Below, piece after piece: positions 1-5,381 of a stretch of 5,733 nt of DNA (the stretch's first letter is position 1; each line of letters begins with the position of its first letter). The stretch spans positions 1-5,733 of the forward strand of contig CAXKXX010000011.1 in the NCBI GenBank assembly GCA_964059975.1, in the 5' to 3' direction. The position numbers and the translations under genes are program-made. The notes below the pieces were generated by a model that saw only the letters and a program-made list of their open reading frames with translations, made no database searches and was not told the DNA's origin. Origin of the DNA: CAXKXX01 sp964059975 (GTDB lineage Bacteria > Pseudomonadota > Gammaproteobacteria > Enterobacterales > Enterobacteriaceae).

Positions 1-20
1 AAAGTGCACTTACGGACTTT

Positions 21-44
21 ATGTGCCTTTGTAAAAAGGCGTAT
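21..44. repeat. Hairpin with GNRA tetraloop
   Basis: Arms 25-30 (gccttt) and 35-40 (aaaggc) are perfectly complementary around the loop gtaa (31-34), which fits the GNRA tetraloop class. The stem continues outward to 21/44 through two G-U wobbles and two A-T pairs, giving about 10 pairs if transcribed as the + strand. There is no T tract after it, so it is not a standard terminator. It may be part of a structured RNA or an upstream 3' end, but I recognise no RNA family. Confidence 0.45.
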
Positions 45-177
45 CGTCTCGAGTCTATGCCCCCACATTGATTGTTATTAGGATACCTGGGCCACTAAAG
101 TGGTGTAACGAGCACATACTTACAAATTAATTTGATTATGAAGGTCGTGTTATCATTTTACACGAGATATCTTTTCC

Positions 178-211
178 GCATGACGCAGAAAAATCTTTTT
201 CTGCGTCATGC
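178..211. repeat. 34-nt palindrome with 16-bp perfect arms
   Basis: Positions 178-193 (gcatgacgcagaaaaa) and 196-211 are exact reverse complements, separated only by tc at 194-195. The outer part is GC-rich and the centre is A5-tc-T5. That is the reverse of a Rho-independent terminator, which has the A and T tracts outside a GC-rich stem. The palindrome stands alone, with no gene on either side to explain it. Candidates are a fold-back duplication made during replication, a protein-binding site, or the remains of a small inverted-repeat element. What is certain is the symmetry; the role is unknown. Confidence 0.85.
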
Positions 212-355
212 TTGTCTACAACATCACTCCTTCTACTCATCAGCCCCAATTAATGCACATTATTGATATGCCCAGAAAGGGCGTACAGCGATAATTTTAA
301 ATCTTCTTTTTTCTCCTAGAATATTTTCCTTACTAATTAATACAAAAGGATTACT

Positions 356-502
356 TTAAAAAGTATAACCCTGACTGTAAATGAATCGTAAAAGCCGAGC
401 CGCCTCGTACGATCCCCTACCCTCGCAGCCCATGTGTCGTCTTTTGAGATAGCTAGGTTTTCTTTGAAGAATATTCAGTCCCTCCGTTATATTTTGAATT
501 CT
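356..502 (-). other. GC-rich island with open frame, possible gene remnant
   Basis: The - strand is free of stops for 48 codons here, ending in TAA at 358-356, with no convincing start or ribosome binding site. The last residues read EAARLLRFIYSQGYTF, slightly like the C-terminal helix of RecX proteins (RFLL-RGY type). That is a few residues judged by eye and is not an identification. On the + strand a 23-codon ATG frame (381-452) covers the same bases. Bases 391-440 contain 32 G or C of 50, very different from the AT-rich flanks, which suggests relatively recent coding origin or selection. It is either a fragment of a decayed gene or chance. Confidence 0.15.
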
Positions 503-811
503 TTATTAATTTTTTCTTACTTTAAAATTTAGTAGCTTACATTAGACGCAGAAGTTCCATCTTAGCACTAACAAAAGATATTCTACATGGTTCAGCAATT
601 TAATAAATGGTGCGATACGTTTGTTTACTGATTACTCATTAATCTTTACTTGCTATTTTATATGCATATTCATTTTATTGATATACATGTTATTTATAGT
701 TAATTATTTATAGACGAATAAAGCACAGAGTATCAGTGTTACTATCGAATGCTAATTCACAGCGATCAAAGTCACCCTTTAAATTTACTTTTTAATACGC
801 ACATTTCGAGT

Positions 812-843
812 AAAGTACAGTATATAAAAAGTACAGAATATGA
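812..843. repeat. 16-bp imperfect tandem duplication
   Basis: Two adjacent 16-base copies, 812-827 and 828-843, share 14 of 16 bases and begin aaagtacag. A weaker third partial copy may follow at 844-852. It lies in gene-free AT-rich DNA and looks like a replication-slippage product that has started to diverge. Confidence 0.6.
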
Positions 844-1179
844 AAAATACAACACCGACTTACTATTGTAGTAGTAATGCGCCATAGGATTTAGCATGCT
901 GATAACTAGAGAGTAATTTAGAATTTTTGACATAAATAGCTTTCCGGATAACTTTAAAAATAGGCATCATTTGACATGGGGGTGAAGGGTCTTTTTAAAA
1001 ATGTCACAATTAATAATCACTACTTGCTAATTTGTTATTTTTATTATTATTTTTCCTAAGTTTTATTTAAAAAATTCTTATGAAATTTCATCCGCCAAGA
1101 CGATAACTCAATCTTAAGGGTAGTATTTTACAGTAAGTGCTTATAAAATTATCTTCTATTACATCCCTGTTCAGTTCAC

Positions 1180-1241
1180 TTAATAGCATTACTAATAGAG
1201 TTTTAATCAATTAATAGCATTACTAATAGAGTTTTAACCAA
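1180..1241. repeat. 31-bp tandem duplication
   Basis: Copies 1180-1210 and 1211-1241 are directly adjacent and identical at 30 of 31 positions; the only difference is T at 1207 against C at 1238. Each starts ttaatagcattactaatag. The near-identity in otherwise drifting DNA points to a recent duplication. There are only two copies and no spacer, so this is not a CRISPR array. Confidence 0.9.
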
Positions 1242-1635
1242 TATTTTTTATATTTATTAACCAGTTTTTAGAGATGATCTATTTTTGCATTAGATGATAT
1301 TTCACACGATTCGGAAGACATCTTTATCTTTATGTTTCGCAAAGTCTGCAGTATCTCCATTCTAATACTTCAGTGACAGAGATAACACTAATCTTAATCT
1401 CATATCAGCACTTGATAGTTAGAGTACTCTAAACTTTATTAGTTCATACAGATAAGTAAAATTTTTGGTTGGATATGCCGATAAATAGAGTTATTTTGAC
1501 TACGCAGACTAAGTTGATACAAATTTTATCGTATGAATGCACTATGAATTTTGGGTATCCATATTTACAGGCTATATAGTATTTGACGGATGAATTATGC
1601 GGCGATGCTATACGTCTTTAAAAGAATAGTTTTAT

Positions 1636-1664
1636 CTGAAGAGATGATATCGTGCCCTCTTCAG
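1636..1664. repeat. 8-bp hairpin before pfkA (CTGAAGAG/CTCTTCAG)
   Basis: Arms 1636-1643 and 1657-1664 are perfect reverse complements around a 13-nt loop. No T tract follows (the next bases are gatgcat), so it is a poor intrinsic terminator. It may be a residue of the end of an upstream gene or half of a regulatory pair with the hairpin at 1685-1700. Confidence 0.5.
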
Positions 1665-1684
1665 GATGCATATCACTGAATAGA

Positions 1685-1700
1685 CTGAAAGAGATTTCAG
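1685..1700. promoter_or_regulatory. CTGAAA-GAGA-TTTCAG inverted repeat, possible operator or hairpin
   Basis: Perfect 6-bp arms flank gaga, itself a GNRA-type loop in RNA. The arms resemble half sites of the Cra (FruR) operator, whose E. coli consensus is roughly CTGAA-CG-TTCAG in shape, and Cra is known to repress pfkA in E. coli. However the spacing is two bases too wide and the central CG is absent, so it cannot be called a functional Cra site. The site is 224 bases before the pfkA start. An RNA hairpin is an equally good reading. Confidence 0.2.
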
Positions 1701-1801
1701 GGGTTTCCATCGTAGTAATTAGATCAAAGTATCGTAACCGATGAAAGATTAGCGCAATATTTAATATTTTCTTATCATTATATAGCGGCTCCCTAAAAGA
1801 A

Positions 1802-1830
1802 TTAAAATTAGTTAAATGTTTTCATATAGC
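1802..1830 (+). promoter_or_regulatory. Weak sigma-70-like promoter candidate for pfkA
   Basis: TTAAAA (1802-1807) and TATAGC (1825-1830) each match four of six consensus bases and are 17 bases apart, which would give a leader of roughly 90 nt to the pfkA start. In such AT-rich DNA similar pairs arise often by chance; another is TTAAAT/TATTTA at 1812-1840. It is offered only because pfkA stands alone and must have a promoter nearby. Confidence 0.2.
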
Positions 1831-1914
1831 ATCCTATTTAAAGTCATGCTTTTATGCTTACGAGAGGTGATAAAAATAGAAAAAATAATTACTAAAATTG
1901 AATTTACAATATTT

Positions 1915-1922
1915 AGAGGTGG
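1915..1922 (+). promoter_or_regulatory. pfkA ribosome binding site
   Basis: AGAGGTGG lies just before the ATG at 1925, with GAGG ending five bases upstream, and is a strong match to the 16S rRNA 3' end. It decides the start. The in-frame TTG at 1898 has no comparable site and would add nine residues that the family lacks. Confidence 0.8.
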
Positions 1923-1924
1923 TC

Positions 1925-2887
1925 ATGCTCAAAAAGATCGGTGTACTGACAAGTGGTGGCGATGCTCCAGGTATGAACGCGGCGATCCGTAGTGTAGTAC
2001 GCGCTGCACTCTCAGAAAGTTTAGAAGTTTTTGGAATTTATGATGGTTATCTTGGTTTATATGAAAATCGCATAGAAAAATTAGATCGTTATAGTGTATC
2101 TAATATAATTAATCGTGGTGGCACCTTTCTTGGATCAGCTCGCTTCCCGCAATTTAAAGATGGAAATATTCGCATCAAGGCAATTGAAAACCTAAAAAAA
2201 AGCGGCATTGATGCGCTAGTGGTGATCGGAGGAGACGGTTCTTATATGGGCGCTAAACGATTGACAGAAGAAGGGTTTCCCTGCATCGGATTGCCTGGAA
2301 CTATTGATAATGATGTGGCTGGCACGGATTATAGCATCGGGTATTTTACCGCACTGGAAACTGTGGTGGAAGCAATTGATCGCCTCCGTGATACTTCTTC
2401 TTCGCATCAGCGTATTTCTATCGTTGAAGTAATGGGTCGCCACTGCGGTGATTTAACACTGGCGGCAGCGATTGCTGGAGGGCATGAATTCGTTGTGCTA
2501 CCCGAAATTGAATTTAATCCTGAAAATTTAGTTAATGAGATTAAGATTGGTATCAGCAAAGGGAAAACGCATGCCATCGTAGTAATTACTGAGCATATTT
2601 GTGATATTAATGAATTAGCATTCTATATTGAACAGGTAACTCACCGTGAAGCGCGCACAACGGTTCTGGGCTACATTCAACGTGGAGGAAAACCCGTAGC
2701 TTATGATCGTATCTTAGCATCACGTATGGGGGTATATGCAATTGAACTCCTTCTTCAAGGTTATGGTGGTCGCTGTGTCGGTAGTCTAAATGAAAAAATG
2801 GTGCACCATGACATCATCTATACAATAGAGAATATGAAACGTTCATTTAAAAGTGACTGGCTAAAAACATCGAAAAAGCTGCGCTGA
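1925..2887 (+). CDS. pfkA: ATP-dependent 6-phosphofructokinase I
   Basis: PfkA phosphorylates fructose 6-phosphate with ATP to fructose 1,6-bisphosphate, the committing step of glycolysis, as a cytosolic tetramer controlled by ADP/GDP (activators) and phosphoenolpyruvate (inhibitor). The product is 320 residues, the same length as the E. coli enzyme, and by remembered comparison roughly four residues in five are identical without gaps. Visible sites are the nucleotide loop TSGGDAPG (9-16), Arg73, GGDGS (102-106, Mg/ATP), catalytic TIDND (126-130, Asp128 as base), Arg163, MGR (170-172), Glu223, Arg244 and Arg253. Allosteric residues Arg22, Arg26, Arg55, Arg155, Glu188, Lys212 and Lys214 are also kept, so the enzyme should be active and regulated. 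The odd point is Tyr250 (LGYIQRGG) where E. coli has His in the fructose-6-phosphate pocket. An A8 run at 2194-2201 stays in frame. The ATG at 1925 is chosen from its ribosome binding site and family length. It stands alone rather than in an operon. Confidence 0.98.
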   Translation: MLKKIGVLTSGGDAPGMNAAIRSVVRAALSESLEVFGIYDGYLGLYENRIEKLDRYSVSNIINRGGTFLGSARFPQFKDGNIRIKAIENLKKSGIDALVVIGGDGSYMGAKRLTEEGFPCIGLPGTIDNDVAGTDYSIGYFTALETVVEAIDRLRDTSSSHQRISIVEVMGRHCGDLTLAAAIAGGHEFVVLPEIEFNPENLVNEIKIGISKGKTHAIVVITEHICDINELAFYIEQVTHREARTTVLGYIQRGGKPVAYDRILASRMGVYAIELLLQGYGGRCVGSLNEKMVHHDIIYTIENMKRSFKSDWLKTSKKLR

Positions 2888-2890
2888 CAC

Positions 2891-2928
2891 ACTATTTATA
2901 TATGATATATAGACTATCCATAAATAGT
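2891..2928 (+). terminator. Weak terminator-like hairpin after pfkA
   Basis: Arms actattta (2891-2898) and taaatagt (2921-2928) are perfect complements and begin three bases after the pfkA stop, with only a short T run behind (2928-2931). The stem is almost entirely A-T and the loop is 22 nt, so it would be weak. The position is right for the pfkA transcript end, but AT-rich DNA makes such repeats common. Confidence 0.3.
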
Positions 2929-3185
2929 TTTAATAAATAATTTAGACGTCAGGATTTGAGGACTCCTCTCGTAAATTTTATTATTCGATATACGCATATG
3001 CTTACAACATTAATAATACTATTATTAATTCGTCTCTATTAAGTATCTTTATTCTTTAATTTATAAATATTATTCTCTAATTGTGTATTGTTAAAATCAA
3101 TTACTCGGGTTATTTTAACATTATCGGAAAATTCTTGGGCATATAAATAGAATGTTATTCTAAAAATTTTATTAGGACACGGCGC

Positions 3186-3267
3186 TATTTTATGAATTCA
3201 AATTTTTAAATACTACATTTTATTTGGTCTATAAATTTTATAGAAAAAATTATGAGTTCATAAAATA
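3186..3267. repeat. Nested inverted repeat, 15-bp outer stem
   Basis: Outer arms 3186-3200 and 3253-3267 pair at all 15 positions if a single T-G (U-G) wobble at 3197/3256 is allowed. The 52-nt interior contains a second hairpin with arms tctata (3228-3233) and tataga (3239-3244). The arms include gaattca and gagttca, so the symmetry is not only A/T runs. It could be a structured RNA, the worn ends of a small element, or chance in AT-rich DNA. Confidence 0.5.
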
Positions 3268-3300
3268 TTAAAATAAGATTACTAAACATTAATATTTTAG

Positions 3301-3320
3301 ACTTATTATTTATAATAAGT
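3301..3320. repeat. 8-bp AT-rich hairpin
   Basis: Acttatta (3301-3308) and taataagt (3313-3320) are perfect complements with a 4-nt loop. It lies 33 bases after the nested repeat at 3186-3267. No associated gene or T tract is seen. Confidence 0.4.
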
Positions 3321-3614
3321 GTGCAATTTAAATGATTAAAAAAATTGAACATAACGTATTAATATAATAGCTGTTTTATAATTTCAAATTTAGATTTAAT
3401 TATCAGTCTATCTAGTTTAATTCTATATTAAAGGTCTAATCTACGATGCAGTATTTATACTGAAAGTATCCTATTTTAGGGTGTAAGAATAAGTTTCTTA
3501 AACTTTATGGAAAATAATTTTTTTAAATTGTTTTCTTGGTATTTATAAGCTACTTAGAAATATATTTGATTAATTTAGTATGCGTAAACAATCAATTGCC
3601 TCGATAAATAAAGC

Positions 3615-3638
3615 TTTATATAGAATAATCTATATAAA
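3615..3638. repeat. 9-bp AT-rich hairpin
   Basis: Tttatatag (3615-3623) and ctatataaa (3630-3638) are perfect complements around a 6-nt loop. Its composition is close to that of the surrounding spacer, so a chance origin is quite possible. Confidence 0.4.
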
Positions 3639-4000
3639 AAATACACGTGATATTATTCATTCGATCGAATTATTTATCTTAAAATTTATAATAAGACTTA
3701 GTAAATAAAAATAGAGTAATCTTGTCGGTGCGGTTTGGTGTGACCTCGTTTCAAGATGAGATTATCATTAAAGTTTAATGTTAAATTAAATGTAATAGCA
3801 AAGCAATTATTATACTTTCTATCTAAGTGATATTTAATTCTTCTATTACTCCTTAGTTCTTAAAAATTTACTAACTGAGTATTAATTGAGATATTTTCAA
3901 TTGATGTAAAATATAAAAATATACTTGGCGACTAATTATATTTTTAGTTAATTTTAATAAACGTTTCTCTATTTTTATTCGACCCGCAGATGGCGACCCT

Positions 4001-4017
4001 GATGATCGGATATCATC
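4001..4017 (-). terminator. Weak terminator-like hairpin after tpiA
   Basis: Gatgat (4001-4006) and atcatc (4012-4017) form a 6-bp stem with a 5-nt loop, 16 bases beyond the tpiA stop on the - strand. It sits in a small GC-richer patch, as the end of a real transcript might. No uridine run follows in the tpiA direction, so it would be inefficient or is degraded. Confidence 0.25.
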
Positions 4018-4033
4018 GAAGGTTAGAGTTAAA

Positions 4034-4804
4034 TTAAAATTTTTTCTTTAAAAAAGCAGCGGATTTCACGATCTTAATAAAACTGTTGGCATTTAATGAT
4101 GCACCACCCACCAGCGCTCCATCTATATCTCGTTGAGCGAATAACTCCGCGGCGTTCTTATCGTTGACGGAGCCTCCGTATTGAATAATTACGTTATCTG
4201 CAATAGCTTGATCGTGCTTGGCAATGTGATCACGGATAAATTTATGAACTTTCTGAGCTTCTTCTGGAGTTGCAGAGTGTCCTGTACCGATAGCCCATAC
4301 CGGCTCATAAGCAATGACTGCATCTTTTATGGCTTCTACACCCAAGGTGTGTAGTATAGCATTAAGCTCACGAACACAAGTTTCTTCGGTTTTACCCAAT
4401 TTTTTTTCTATTTCCGTTTCACCGACGCAAAGTATTGGAGTCAGTCCAACTTTCTTAAGTACAGCAAATTTCTCAGCGATTATTACATCGGTTTCGTGAT
4501 GATAGAATCGGCGTTCGGAGTGCCCAATGATGACATACTGAACGCCAATGTCTTTTAGCATATCGGCGGAAATTTCTCCAGTAAAAGCTCCTAGCAAGTT
4601 AATATCTATATTCTGTGCACCTAAAGCGATACTGCTTCCATTAAGAATTTTTCTAGCTCGATCTATATATATAGCAGGCGGAGCGATAACAACTTTACAA
4701 TCATCAATACTATTCAGCGCATTGCATAAGCTGGGTATTAGTGTATGGACTATACGGGTGCTTCCATTAAGCTTCCAATTACCTATCACTAACGGATCAC
4801 GCAT
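4034..4804 (-). CDS. tpiA: Triosephosphate isomerase
   Basis: TpiA interconverts dihydroxyacetone phosphate and glyceraldehyde 3-phosphate in the cytosol, allowing both halves of fructose 1,6-bisphosphate to enter lower glycolysis. The family is a homodimeric TIM barrel. The product has 256 residues, one more than E. coli as I recall it, with about two thirds of residues the same by remembered comparison. All key sites are present: Asn9 and Lys11 (GNWKLN), His95 (IIGHSERR), Glu167 (AYEPVW), the mobile loop 6 (about 168-178, ending GTG), and the phosphate-binding YGGSV (209-213) and ALVGGAS (230-236). The C-terminus ends in FLKKKF, lysine-rich where E. coli is alanine-rich, as expected from A+T drift. 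A T8 run at 4400-4407 remains in frame. The ATG at 4804 follows GGAGA at the right spacing and matches the family N-terminus; the in-frame TTG at 4843 would add 13 foreign residues. It is transcribed toward pfkA and stands alone. Confidence 0.98.
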   Translation of the reverse strand: MRDPLVIGNWKLNGSTRIVHTLIPSLCNALNSIDDCKVVIAPPAIYIDRARKILNGSSIALGAQNIDINLLGAFTGEISADMLKDIGVQYVIIGHSERRFYHHETDVIIAEKFAVLKKVGLTPILCVGETEIEKKLGKTEETCVRELNAILHTLGVEAIKDAVIAYEPVWAIGTGHSATPEEAQKVHKFIRDHIAKHDQAIADNVIIQYGGSVNDKNAAELFAQRDIDGALVGGASLNANSFIKIVKSAAFLKKKF

Positions 4805-4810
4805 ATCTTT

Positions 4811-4815
4811 TCTCC
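4811..4815 (-). promoter_or_regulatory. tpiA ribosome binding site
   Basis: GGAGA on the - strand lies six bases before the ATG at 4804. It supports this start over the upstream in-frame TTG at 4843. Confidence 0.75.
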
Positions 4816-4875
4816 AATAAGGGAACGAAAATAGAAGCGACAACTGTAAGACTAGCAGTTTTTACTTATCTAGTA

Positions 4876-4918
4876 GCATAGAAATAATGAAGTATAGAAG
4901 CTTTAGTTTTTTCTATGC
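4876..4918. repeat. 9-bp inverted repeat in the tpiA upstream region
   Basis: Gcatagaaa (4876-4884) and tttctatgc (4910-4918) are perfect complements separated by 25 nt. The interval contains TATACT on the - strand (4896-4891), which matches five of six bases of a sigma-70 -10 box and would start a tpiA leader of about 80 nt, though no good -35 is visible 16-18 bases upstream. The repeat could therefore flank the promoter as an operator, or lie in the leader RNA if transcription begins farther up. Confidence 0.4.
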
Positions 4919-4956
4919 AGTATCTTTTTATCTATTTAGTATCTTTTTGTCTAAGT
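4919..4956. repeat. 19-bp imperfect tandem duplication
   Basis: Copies 4919-4937 and 4938-4956 both start agtatcttttt and agree at 16 of 19 positions, with differences at positions 12, 17 and 18. The repeat directly abuts the inverted repeat ending at 4918, upstream of tpiA. Slippage is the likely origin; a paired binding site cannot be excluded. Confidence 0.65.
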
Positions 4957-4976
4957 CGTAAATAACACGAATTTAT

Positions 4977-4993
4977 CTGATAAACGCTATCAG
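4977..4993. repeat. 6-bp hairpin CTGATA/TATCAG
   Basis: Ctgata (4977-4982) and tatcag (4988-4993) are perfect complements with a 5-nt loop. It is the first of four inverted repeats within 130 bases upstream of tpiA, and its TATCAG arm recurs at 5039-5044. Confidence 0.45.
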
Positions 4994-5013
4994 GCTAACC
5001 CTACATGATCGTT

Positions 5014-5025
5014 GTCTAGCTAGAC
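5014..5025. repeat. 12-bp perfect palindrome GTCTAGCTAGAC
   Basis: The sequence is its own reverse complement with no spacer. Perfect dyads of this kind are typical of dimeric-regulator sites but also occur by chance. It is the second member of the hairpin cluster 4977-5106. Confidence 0.5.
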
Positions 5026-5038
5026 TGTGAAACTAGCG

Positions 5039-5062
5039 TATCAGTCTGATATATGACTGATA
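5039..5062. repeat. 8-bp hairpin TATCAGTC/GACTGATA
   Basis: Arms 5039-5046 and 5055-5062 are perfect complements around an 8-nt loop (tgatatat). The arms share the TATCAG motif with the hairpin at 4977-4993, so the two could cross-pair as alternative RNA structures. Confidence 0.55.
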
Positions 5063-5073
5063 TAATGATGTGC

Positions 5074-5106
5074 CTATTCTCCCTAATATAATCTTAAGGA
5101 GAATAG
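5074..5106. repeat. 9-bp hairpin CTATTCTCC/GGAGAATAG
   Basis: Arms 5074-5082 and 5098-5106 are perfect complements around a 15-nt loop, and three further pairs form inside after one mismatch. Read as + strand it is followed by taagtctttt, only loosely terminator-like. No gene ends nearby, so it may be the surviving terminator of a lost gene or a structured element. Confidence 0.55.
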
Positions 5107-5308
5107 TAAGTCTTTTGCATATTTTAATTTTAATAATCAGTTTTTAAATTGATGTCAAAATAGAGCTTTTTATTCAGTATTTTAATCCGATTATTTTATA
5201 TTATTATGATTTTATTGTGCAGTCGTGTTAGTACGAAGAAGTTAGCTATAGTAGCCATTTTTCGCAGAATTATATATATAGCTATGTTTCAATCAAGTGG
5301 TTCTGTTT

Positions 5309-5331
5309 AAGGCGGTATGTGTAAACGCCTT
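5309..5331. repeat. GC-richer hairpin AAGGCG/CGCCTT with T-rich trailer
   Basis: Aaggcg (5309-5314) and cgcctt (5326-5331) are perfect complements with an 11-nt loop, and a T-rich stretch follows up to about 5353. This resembles a weakened + strand terminator without a recognisable gene in front. A decayed gene between about 5107 and 5308 is possible but cannot be read. Confidence 0.35.
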
Positions 5332-5381
5332 TCAGTCTTTCGATTTCTTTTTTATAAAATATACAACTATTACGGAAACTG

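Larger units (their letters stand above)
1..1924. other. Long gene-free AT-rich region upstream of pfkA
   Basis: No gene can be recognised here on either strand. Reading frames are short and end in stops, and none has a convincing ribosome binding site. In E. coli the region before pfkA carries fieF and the cpx genes; I looked for FieF and CpxP stretches by eye and saw none, so any ancestor is erased or was never here. What the stretch does hold is listed separately: a GNRA hairpin, a long palindrome, a GC-rich island, two tandem duplications, two CTGAA/TTCAG hairpins and a weak promoter candidate. The most likely explanation is old pseudogene DNA that has drifted toward A+T but has not yet been deleted. 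Because the window starts inside this region, the first about 80 bases could be the tail of an upstream gene: frame 1 is open from base 1 to a stop at 79-81, but the peptide matches nothing I know. Confidence 0.7.
2888..4033. other. Very AT-rich spacer between convergent pfkA and tpiA
   Basis: No gene is recognisable on either strand of this 1146-base spacer. In E. coli this interval carries sbp (sulfate-binding protein) and cdh (CDP-diglyceride hydrolase), both on the pfkA strand. No Sbp or Cdh stretch could be read here, so they appear erased and the interval has also shrunk. Two slightly GC-richer patches stand out, around 3721-3752 and 3981-4018. The second contains the weak tpiA terminator candidate. 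The first has a 25-residue open frame on the + strand that does not match Cdh convincingly. Several inverted repeats are listed separately; many may simply follow from the extreme base composition. Confidence 0.75.

Noticed and set aside
1180..1241. Possible CRISPR repeat pair
   Set aside because: The two 31-base copies are directly adjacent with no spacer, and no further copies or cas genes are present.
1618..1821. 67-codon stop-free stretch on the - strand with an internal ATG at 1710 (30 codons)
   Set aside because: There is no ribosome binding site before the ATG and the peptide is unrecognised. In AT-rich DNA of this length about one such open stretch is expected by chance.
1898..1924. 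Upstream TTG start that would extend PfkA by nine residues
   Set aside because: The ATG at 1925 has a strong AGAGGTGG site and gives exactly 320 residues, the family length. The extension has no counterpart in E. coli PfkA.
1867..1924. GAGAGGTG followed by a GTG-initiated open frame just before pfkA, possible leader peptide
   Set aside because: The GTG overlaps the purine-rich motif itself instead of following it, and the frame runs out of phase into pfkA with no sensible peptide.
2216..2443. 75-codon open frame on the - strand
   Set aside because: It lies wholly inside pfkA on the opposite strand and is a shadow of its codon pattern; the peptide resembles no known protein.
3692..3772. 25-residue + strand open frame in a GC-richer patch, possible Cdh C-terminal remnant
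   Set aside because: The position and strand are right for cdh, but the residues do not align convincingly with the Cdh C-terminus as I recall it.
4314..4820. Two open frames on the + strand (61 and 90 codons)
   Set aside because: Both lie antisense to the intact tpiA and have serine/isoleucine-rich low-information peptides, typical of shadow frames.
4805..4843. Upstream TTG start that would extend TpiA by 13 residues
   Set aside because: The ATG at 4804 has GGAGA at good spacing and starts MRDPLV, matching the family N-terminus. The extension would translate across the ribosome binding site.
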